18,650 nucleotides of DNA. Source: Caccocola sp964450835 (GTDB lineage: Bacteria > Synergistota > Synergistia > Synergistales > Synergistaceae). The stretch covers positions 1-18,650 of the forward strand of contig CAYVEQ010000033.1 in NCBI GenBank assembly GCA_964450835.1, in the 5' to 3' direction. Below, in pieces: positions 12,922-18,650 of the stretch. The translations under genes were made by a program, and so were the position numbers. The notes beneath the pieces were generated by a model. It was not told the origin of the DNA. It ran no database searches and worked only from the letters and a program-made list of their open reading frames with translations. The stretch's first letter is position 1; each line of letters opens with the position of its first letter.

Positions 12922-15231
12922 TCAGAGCAGACGCGGCGCTGCCTCGCGGCGCAGACGCTCGGTGAGGCGCGTCCAGCGCTTTTTCGTTTTGTCGTTCGCG
13001 ACCGCGATGCGCAGCGCTTTTTTAGTCCCGACTATGACGACCAGTTTCTTGCCGCGCGTTATCGCGGTGTAGAGGAGGTTGCGCTGAAGCATGACGTAGT
13101 GCTGCGTGAGCAGCGGGATGACGACGGCGGGGTATTCGGAACCCTGGGATTTGTGTATGGAGACCGCGTAAGCGTGGACGAGCTCGTCAAGCTCGTTGAA
13201 GTCGTACTCGACCATGCCCGAGTCCATTTTTACGACGAGGCTGGAATTTTCCGCATCAACCGACTCTATCGTGCCGATGTCGCCGTTGTAGACGTCTTTT
13301 TCGTAGTTGTTTCTGATCTGCATGACTTTGTCTCCGGCGCGGAAGAGACGGTCAAGGCGCTGCACCGACGCGCCGTGCCTGCCGTTCAGCAGCTGTTCAA
13401 GCTCCGCGTTCAGCCGCTTCGTGCCGGCTATTCCGTTATGCATCGGGCAGAGCACCTGCACATCCGCGACCGGGTCGAAGCCGAAGCTGCGCGGTATATC
13501 TTCCGTGACAAGCTTTTTGATTGTCGAGAGCACCTTCTCGTCAAAAAGTTTTTTGTATTCCTCTTCGGATATGCCGCAGGACGCGACTTTCGGCTCGATG
13601 AAGTAGAAATCGGAGCGTGTTCCCCTCTCAGGCTCAAGCGGCATCTCGCCCCGGTTCACCCGGTGCGCGTTGACGATTATGCGGCTCTCGCCGCTCTGGC
13701 GGAATATCTCGCTGAGCATGACGACCGGGCAGACGCCGGAATCTATTATGTCTTTCAGCACGTTGCCGGGCGACACCGAGGGAAGCTGGTTGACGTCGCC
13801 GACGAGTATGAGAGAGGCGTCGCGCGGCACGGCCTTCAGCAGGTGATGGAAAAGTATCTGGTCTATCATGGAGGCCTCGTCCACTATGAGCAGGTCGCAT
13901 TCGAGCTTGTTGTTCTCGTTGCGGGTGAAGCCGCCGCCGGACAAGGCGCCGAAGCCGGCGGCCGGGTCGGTGAAGCTCCCGCTTGAATATTCGAGCAGGC
14001 GGTGTATAGTCTTCGCCTCGTAACCCGTCGCTTCGGCCATGCGCTTCGCGGCGCGCCCCGTCGGAGCCGCGAGCATCACGCGGTAGCCGCCGGCGTCGCG
14101 AAGGTGAAGCACGGCGCGGATTATCGTGGTTTTGCCTGTTCCCGGGCCTCCGGTTATCACCATGACCTTGGAGTTGACCGCGCGTGTTATCGCCTCACGC
14201 TGCGCCTCGGCGAACTTTATTCCCATTTCGCTTTCAAGCCACGGAAGAGCCGCGGCGCAGTCCACGCTTTTGCTGTTGTATGGCTCGTCGGCCAGCAGAC
14301 GGAAGTTATCGGCCGAATGGGTCTCCGCGTAATGGAAGGCGGGAAGATATACCGCGCTCTCTTGTCTACCGTCTTTGTTCTGAAATTCTTCGACTATTAT
14401 GTTTCCGCCGGCGCGCGCTCTCTCTATGCCGTCGTCGGCTTCTTTTTCGGAAACGCCGAGTTTTTCGGCCGCCTGAGCGGCCAGTATTTCGCGCGGTACG
14501 TAGACGTGACCCTCGCCGGTAAGCTCATTGAGCGCGTTGTGCACGCCGGCCGCTATGCGGGAGGGCGAGTCGCGCGGCACGCCGAGCTTGCCCGCTATCG
14601 CGTCCGCGGTCGCGAAGCCTATTCCCTGCACGTCAAGCGCTATCTGGTAGGGATTTGCCTTCATCACTTCAATGGCTGCCGCGCCGTATTTTTTGAATAT
14701 GCGCATCGCGTACCCCGCGCCGACTCCGTAGCCCTGAAGGAAGACCATTACCCCGCGCGTGTCGCGCTGTTCGCGCCACGACTTTCCGGCGGCTTCGGCC
14801 TTGGCTTTGCTTATGCCTTTGATTTCCGCGAGACGTTCCGACTCTTCTTCAAGTACGGACACAGTATCGTCGCCGAATTTTTCTATTATCTTGCGCGCGG
14901 TGGCGGGGCCTATGCCGCTTATCAGGCCGGAGCCGAGAAACCTTTCAAGTCCCTCTCCCGCCGCTGGCAGAGCGCTTTCGCAGCTTTCAAAGTGAAACTG
15001 CATTCCGTAGCGGCTGTTTTCCACCCAGCGCCCTTTCATCGTAAGAACTTCGCCGACGGCCGGCTCCGCCGTTATGCCGACGGCGGTCACGGGCGCGGGG
15101 CAACCGCGCACGCGAAGACGCAGAACCGTGTAGCCGTTCTCCCTGTTGCGAAAGACAATATGTTCCGTCTCTCCCTGAAGCTCCGTGACGGGAGGCTGGG
15201 GTTTTATGTTTTTACCGGCGTTTCCGCTCAA
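12922..15231 (-). CDS. recD2: RecD2-type SF1B ATP-dependent DNA helicase
   Basis: The 769-residue protein has the RecD2 layout. An N-terminal OB-like domain (about 18-90) shows VFRNRENGYTVL. Helix-hairpin-helix repeats follow (about 97-215; GLISGIGPATARKI, VQGIGFATADAI). The helicase has Walker A GGPGTGKTT at 361-369, Walker B DEAS at 451-454 and motif III GDVNQLPSV at 478-486. Near the C terminus is the 2B/SH3 region with YAVSIHKSQGSEYPAVV. RecD2 is a 5'-3' helicase found in bacteria that often lack RecBC and is linked to replication-fork and recombination repair. A glycine-rich insert (about 418-436) precedes Walker B. The start is TTG at 15229-15231, with GAGG eight bases upstream and ten bases after the amidohydrolase stop, so it is the last gene of that operon. 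Confidence 0.95.
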   Translation of the reverse strand: MSGNAGKNIKPQPPVTELQGETEHIVFRNRENGYTVLRLRVRGCPAPVTAVGITAEPAVGEVLTMKGRWVENSRYGMQFHFESCESALPAAGEGLERFLGSGLISGIGPATARKIIEKFGDDTVSVLEEESERLAEIKGISKAKAEAAGKSWREQRDTRGVMVFLQGYGVGAGYAMRIFKKYGAAAIEVMKANPYQIALDVQGIGFATADAIAGKLGVPRDSPSRIAAGVHNALNELTGEGHVYVPREILAAQAAEKLGVSEKEADDGIERARAGGNIIVEEFQNKDGRQESAVYLPAFHYAETHSADNFRLLADEPYNSKSVDCAAALPWLESEMGIKFAEAQREAITRAVNSKVMVITGGPGTGKTTIIRAVLHLRDAGGYRVMLAAPTGRAAKRMAEATGYEAKTIHRLLEYSSGSFTDPAAGFGALSGGGFTRNENNKLECDLLIVDEASMIDQILFHHLLKAVPRDASLILVGDVNQLPSVSPGNVLKDIIDSGVCPVVMLSEIFRQSGESRIIVNAHRVNRGEMPLEPERGTRSDFYFIEPKVASCGISEEEYKKLFDEKVLSTIKKLVTEDIPRSFGFDPVADVQVLCPMHNGIAGTKRLNAELEQLLNGRHGASVQRLDRLFRAGDKVMQIRNNYEKDVYNGDIGTIESVDAENSSLVVKMDSGMVEYDFNELDELVHAYAVSIHKSQGSEYPAVVIPLLTQHYVMLQRNLLYTAITRGKKLVVIVGTKKALRIAVANDKTKKRWTRLTERLRREAAPRLL

Positions 15232-15241
15232 GACGCCGCCT

Positions 15242-16867
15242 CTATTCTATGTGGCGTATCTTCCCGTCCACGACGGTGAGCCCGGCTTCAAGCCACGGCA
15301 GTTCGTTGTCGGGCGTCTGGAACGGGTCTTCGAGAAAGGCGGTGAAGTCCGCCGCTTTGCCGGGCTCGATGGTGCCGCGCCATGAAAGTTCGCCGCATAC
15401 CCGCGCCCCGCCGATTGTGTACATCGAGAAGGTTTCGACGCGGTCGAGCCTCTGCACCGGCATCCATCCGTGCTTCGGCTCGTTGTTCAAATCCTGCCGC
15501 AGTATCGCGGCTCTGATGCCTATGAAGGGGTTGAGCGATTCTGTCGGCGCGTCGGAGCCGGCGCCTATCGGAATGCGGCTGTTGAGCATGGATTTCCACG
15601 CGTAGCTCCATCTTGCGCGGTCGGTGTCAAGGCGCGGGACTACAATCGGCCAGTCTGAAGTTGCAAATGCGGGCTGAATATCAGCCATGACGCCGAGCGA
15701 CGCCATGCGGGCAAAGAGATCCCGCGCCCCTATCTGGCAGTGGACTATCCTGTGGCGAGTTTCCGGGTTTCCCGCGTCCCGCGCCGCTTCCACCGCGTTC
15801 AGACAGCGCTCAATCGCGCCGTCGCCGATCGCGTAGAAGGCGACCTGCATTCCCGCCTCCTGCGCGCGGCGCACAAGCCTGTTCAACGTTTCCTGCGAGT
15901 GGGCGTAAACGCCGCGGTTGCCGGGGTCGTCCGAGTATTCCTCGCGCAGCGCGGCCGTGCGGGCGCCCAGCGTACCGTCGACGCTTATCTTCAGCGGGCC
16001 GCTGAGGAAGAACTTTCCACCGCGCGAGCAGCCGCCCGCCTCGATGAAAGCGGCCAAATCCTCCTCGCCGCGGAGCTGCCACTGCTGCGCTATGCGCATC
16101 GGCATTTTCCCGCGCGCTTCAAGCGATTCGTAAAGGCCGAAGACGCCCTCGACGCCGCCGGCCATCTCAAGGTCGTCGGTCTGCACAGATGTCACGCCGT
16201 ACTTTATCATGCGGTCGACTGCGAGTCCGTACCAGTGTTCGAGCATCTCGCGGGACTGTCCCGGTATGTTCATGCGCGCCCAGTTCACCGCCGCCTCGCT
16301 GATTACACCGTTCGGCTCGCCCGAAGGTCCGAGGGTCACTATGCCGCCGGATATTCTGAAATTGCCGTCGATTTTGAGAAGTTTAAGAGCCGGACTGTTT
16401 AGGGCGGCGATGTGCCCGCACGAGCGCTCGAAGAAGAGAGGAGTGTCAGTCGATATGAGGTCGAGGTCCTGGCGGTTCGGGAAACGCTTCTCCGCCATTC
16501 TGTTCTGATCCCACCCGCGGGCAAAGAACCAGCCTCCTGGCGGAAGCTCGTTCTCCGCGAGAAAATGCCTGCCGCGCCCGATCATCTCGTCAATCGAGCG
16601 CGCGCCGCTCAAATCGAGCGTTTCAAGACTGCGTCCGGCGGCTAACAGATGGTTGTGAGTGTCCGTAAATCCCGGGAGGACATACTTCCCTTTCATGTCG
16701 AGAACCACGGTCTTCGAGTCGCAAAGGCCGAGAATCTCGCTGTCCCGTCCGACCGCCTCGATGACGCCGCCTCTCGCATAAAGCGCCTGGGCGCGGCCGG
16801 GCGGCGCCATCGGATATATCACGGCGTTAATCAGAGCTATTGAATCTTTTCGGTTGCCGTCCGACAT
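15242..16867 (-). CDS. Amidohydrolase family protein (Amidohydro_3, YtcJ-like)
   Basis: The 541-residue enzyme belongs to the metal-dependent amidohydrolases of the YtcJ/N-substituted formamide deformylase type. The family features seen are LPGFTDTHNH with the HxH pair H71 and H73, a Lys that is usually carboxylated, K293 (LKISVDGTLGART), H376 (RIVHCQIG) and the catalytic Asp D439 (GAGSDAPTES). One expected ligand is changed: the usual 'HAIGD' motif reads YAIGDGA, with Tyr at 345 (codon TAC, 15833-15835). No signal peptide is apparent, so it is probably cytoplasmic. It starts 18 bases after the pepA stop and precedes recD2 in the same operon. The substrate is unknown; a role in cleaving amide-containing compounds is inference. 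Confidence 0.9.
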   Translation of the reverse strand: MSDGNRKDSIALINAVIYPMAPPGRAQALYARGGVIEAVGRDSEILGLCDSKTVVLDMKGKYVLPGFTDTHNHLLAAGRSLETLDLSGARSIDEMIGRGRHFLAENELPPGGWFFARGWDQNRMAEKRFPNRQDLDLISTDTPLFFERSCGHIAALNSPALKLLKIDGNFRISGGIVTLGPSGEPNGVISEAAVNWARMNIPGQSREMLEHWYGLAVDRMIKYGVTSVQTDDLEMAGGVEGVFGLYESLEARGKMPMRIAQQWQLRGEEDLAAFIEAGGCSRGGKFFLSGPLKISVDGTLGARTAALREEYSDDPGNRGVYAHSQETLNRLVRRAQEAGMQVAFYAIGDGAIERCLNAVEAARDAGNPETRHRIVHCQIGARDLFARMASLGVMADIQPAFATSDWPIVVPRLDTDRARWSYAWKSMLNSRIPIGAGSDAPTESLNPFIGIRAAILRQDLNNEPKHGWMPVQRLDRVETFSMYTIGGARVCGELSWRGTIEPGKAADFTAFLEDPFQTPDNELPWLEAGLTVVDGKIRHIE

Positions 16868-16885
16868 CGGGTGCCGCCTTTATCT

Positions 16886-18346
16886 TTACAACTCCCGCAA
16901 AAGCCGGGCAAGGGTTCTCATACCGAAGCCGGTCGCCCCTTTGACGCAGCAGCCGTATTGCTTCTTGGCGAAGTCCGCCGCCGCTATATCAAGGTGCGCC
17001 CACGGTATCCCGCATCCGACAAACGCCTCGAGGAACATCGCGGCCGTGATGGCTCCGCCGTAGCGTCCGGCGCTGTTCACAAGGTCCGCGAAGGGCGACT
17101 TGATCAGCTCGCGGAGATTCGGGTCGTTCATCGGCAGTTTCCAGAAACGTTCGCCGCTTTCCGCAGCGGCCTTCAGCACCTTATCCCCGAATTCGTCGTT
17201 GTTCGTGAAAAGCCCCGCCGTCGTCGGGCCGAGGGCGACCGCGCAGGCACCGGTAAGAGTGGCAATATCGACTATCATATCTGGTTTGAGCTCCGAGGCG
17301 TAGCAGAGAGCGTCCGCGAGGGTGAGGCGTCCTTCCGCGTCCGTGTTGTTGACCTCGATTGTCTTTCCGTTGCGGGCGCGGACGATGTCGTCCGGCCTGT
17401 AAGCCGAGCCGCCCGGCATATTTTCCGCGGCGGCGATTATCGCGCTGACCTTCCAGCCGACGCGCAGCAAAGCCGCCGCGCGGATTGCGCCGAGCACCGC
17501 GCAGGCACCGCTCTTGTCGCCTTTCATCGTGAGCATGAATTCCGCCGGCTTTATGTCAAGGCCGCCACTGTCAAATGTAAGTCCTTTGCCGACAAACGCG
17601 ATGTGTCCTTTCGCATCCCGCGGCTCGTATGTAAGGTGTATGAAGCGCGGGGGATTGGCGGAGCCTCCTGCCACAGCGAGAAAGGCCCCCATTTTTTCGC
17701 TCCTGATGCGTTCTTCGTCCCATATCTCGCATTTCAGCCCGAGTTCTCCCGCCAGCTCGCGCGCCTTTTCCGCGAGCGTCTCCGGCGTGACGGCGCATCC
17801 CGGCTCGTTCGCGAGGTCGCGGGTCCAGCACTGCGACTCGCCGAGTATGCGTCCTTCTTCGAGCGCCGCCGCGCAGCCGTCAACGACGGTCACTTTTTCG
17901 ACAGCGGCGAATCTGTCTTTCTCGTCTCGCGTAAGGTATTTGACGAAACGGTATGAGGCAAGAGCGCATCCTTCGGCTGCGGCGCGCGAACGGCAGGCGT
18001 CACCGGCCTTCGGCATCGTCAGAGAAATTTCGCCGCATCCGCGCGACGCGGCGGCCCTTGCCGCAGAAAAAGCGGCGTCGCGCACGCGCTCCGCCGTGAT
18101 TTTTTCTTCGGGGCCGAGCCCGGCTATGACGGCAAAGCGCACGGTCTTGTCCGCGACCGGCACGACCAGCAGCTTGCCCGGTTCGCCTCTGAAAGCTTCG
18201 TTTATCAGGACACGGCGGCAGAAGTCCCGCATCTCGCCGCGCAGCGGGTCAAGCGAGAGCGCCTCGGTGTCGCCTTCGGCCGCGAGCATCGCTATTACGG
18301 GGAGCGACTCGGCGTTGAAATTTTCATCTTGGGCATTGATGTACAT
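16886..18346 (-). CDS. pepA: Leucyl aminopeptidase (M17 family)
   Basis: The 486-residue protein carries the M17 signature NTDAEGRL (334-341) and the metal and catalytic residues in order: K254 and D259 in GKGLTFDSGG, K266 in DIKPAE, D277 in MKGDKSGA, D336, E338 and R340. M17 enzymes are hexameric, two-metal cytosolic peptidases that remove N-terminal residues, often Leu, from peptides. The N-terminal domain (about 1-165) is divergent, as is usual in the family. Where most members read MKxDM-x-G, this one has MKGDKSG, so Lys replaces Met at 278. The start is ATG 18344-18346, with GGGGG about nine bases upstream. It leads a three-gene operon with the amidohydrolase and recD2. Confidence 0.95.
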   Translation of the reverse strand: MYINAQDENFNAESLPVIAMLAAEGDTEALSLDPLRGEMRDFCRRVLINEAFRGEPGKLLVVPVADKTVRFAVIAGLGPEEKITAERVRDAAFSAARAAASRGCGEISLTMPKAGDACRSRAAAEGCALASYRFVKYLTRDEKDRFAAVEKVTVVDGCAAALEEGRILGESQCWTRDLANEPGCAVTPETLAEKARELAGELGLKCEIWDEERIRSEKMGAFLAVAGGSANPPRFIHLTYEPRDAKGHIAFVGKGLTFDSGGLDIKPAEFMLTMKGDKSGACAVLGAIRAAALLRVGWKVSAIIAAAENMPGGSAYRPDDIVRARNGKTIEVNNTDAEGRLTLADALCYASELKPDMIVDIATLTGACAVALGPTTAGLFTNNDEFGDKVLKAAAESGERFWKLPMNDPNLRELIKSPFADLVNSAGRYGGAITAAMFLEAFVGCGIPWAHLDIAAADFAKKQYGCCVKGATGFGMRTLARLLREL

Positions 18347-18389
18347 TTATGTTTTCCCCCTGAATTGATTTCAATATTCGTTCAAAGAT

Positions 18390-18398
18390 ATAATAGCA
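18390..18398 (-). promoter_or_regulatory. Extended -10 promoter of the pepA operon
   Basis: Minus-strand TGCTATTAT has the TG extension and a -10 hexamer (18390-18395), about 45 bases before the pepA ATG. No convincing -35 is visible. A small inverted repeat, ATTGA-TT-TCAAT (18364-18375), lies between the promoter and the start codon and could be an operator. Confidence 0.5.
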
Positions 18399-18523
18399 CC
18401 ATTATTTCGCGCGGGCGCATTCTTTTTCTAAGAAGGCGCAATTCTTTACACAATTTTATATTTCACTTTCTTCGGCTTTCGGCGGTTTCGGAAAAATAAA
18501 AGCGGCGGGCAACCGCGGCGGAT

Positions 18524-18552
18524 AAAAAAGAGAGCACGCCGCGCGCGCTCTC
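18524..18552 (-). terminator. Intrinsic terminator of the gene leaving the right edge
   Basis: GAGAGC and GCTCTC form the stem around a GC-rich loop, followed by TTTTTT on the minus strand (18524-18529), about 45 bases past the stop codon at 18597. A perfect 12-base palindrome, TTTTCGCGAAAA (18564-18575), lies between stop and stem. Confidence 0.8.
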
Positions 18553-18596
18553 TTTGCCGACTGTTTTCGCGAAAAGCTGCGCGACTCTCGCGCGTG

Positions 18597-18650
18597 CTAT
18601 TTTTCCGCTTCAAAAATTTTCGTCACGTAGGCCGACGTGGAGGCGGCAAG
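18597..18650 (-). CDS. C-terminal end of an unidentified protein, cut by the window edge
   Basis: The minus strand is open from the window edge to a TAG at 18597-18599, giving 17 residues that end AYVTKIFEAEK. The terminator just downstream supports a real gene end here. Too little remains to name a family; the rest of the gene lies beyond position 18650. Confidence 0.55.
   Translation of the reverse strand, partial: LAASTSAYVTKIFEAEK

Noticed and set aside
12880..15279. Long plus-strand frames (368 and 425 codons) opposite recD2
   Set aside because: They are antisense shadows of a GC-rich gene. The minus strand holds all RecD2 motifs, and the plus frames show no family sequence or ribosome binding sites.
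18503..18520. GCGG-GCAA-CCGC mini-hairpin near the right edge
   Set aside because: Four base pairs in GC-rich DNA are expected by chance, and the neighbouring true terminator explains the region.
1..18650. tRNA, rRNA, RNase P RNA, SRP RNA, tmRNA, CRISPR arrays and insertion sequences
   Set aside because: I looked for their typical conserved stretches, regular repeats and terminal inverted repeats in the gaps and found none by eye.

Overview
The window is a GC-rich (roughly 58-60% by eye), densely packed bacterial chromosome segment with no mobile element, CRISPR array, tRNA or rRNA that I can see. The gene content fits the phylum Synergistota (Cloacibacillus/Synergistes-like): a short YidC without a large periplasmic domain, a RecD2-type helicase, a polar amino-acid ABC transporter with fused binding protein and permease, aminopeptidase and amidohydrolase genes, and frequent GTG/TTG starts. 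That assignment is an inference, not a measurement.

Layout. (1) 61-1820, minus strand: AI-2E family permease followed by a MobB-like P-loop protein (4-base overlap), behind a TTGACT...TAGCAT promoter-like site. (2) 2125-3636, minus: an HtrA/DegQ-type periplasmic serine protease, alone between its own promoter and a strong terminator. (3) 3850-6205, minus: the conserved cluster rpmH-rnpA-yidD-yidC-jag with near-zero spacing, from one promoter to a terminator at 3771-3811. (4) 6422-6688, plus: rpsT (ribosomal protein S20), divergent from rpmH, with its own terminator. (5) 6750-7445: about 700 bases without a convincing gene but with several hairpins. (6) 7446-9766, minus: a CoA-disulfide-reductase-type flavoprotein with a C-terminal rhodanese domain, preceded by a frame-broken YczE-type membrane protein gene. 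(7) 9938-10162, plus: a small charged helical protein. (8) 10209-12834, plus: an amino-acid ABC transporter operon (ATPase, then fused binding protein/permease) behind a roughly 240-base structured leader. (9) 12922-18346, minus: pepA, an Amidohydro_3 enzyme and recD2 in tight tandem, converging on the ABC operon at a shared bidirectional terminator. (10) 18597-18650, minus: the last 17 codons of a gene that leaves the window, with its terminator.

How the genes fit together. The rpmH cluster makes ribosomal protein L34, the RNase P protein, the membrane insertase YidC with its accessory YidD, and the RNA-binding protein KhpB/Jag. HtrA next door handles misfolded envelope proteins. The ABC transporter, PepA and the amidohydrolase suggest an amino-acid or peptide-using lifestyle. 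Four promoters in the window share the extended -10 motif TGCTATWAT.

Most interesting: the ABC-operon leader, where two copies of CGGCCCCTTTG could pair with the AAGGGG ribosome binding site; the frame-broken YczE gene; the 13-residue all-acidic tail of YidC; a His-to-Tyr change at a usual metal-ligand position of the amidohydrolase; and a hairpin in the 700-base gap that presents TCCTCCT in its loop.
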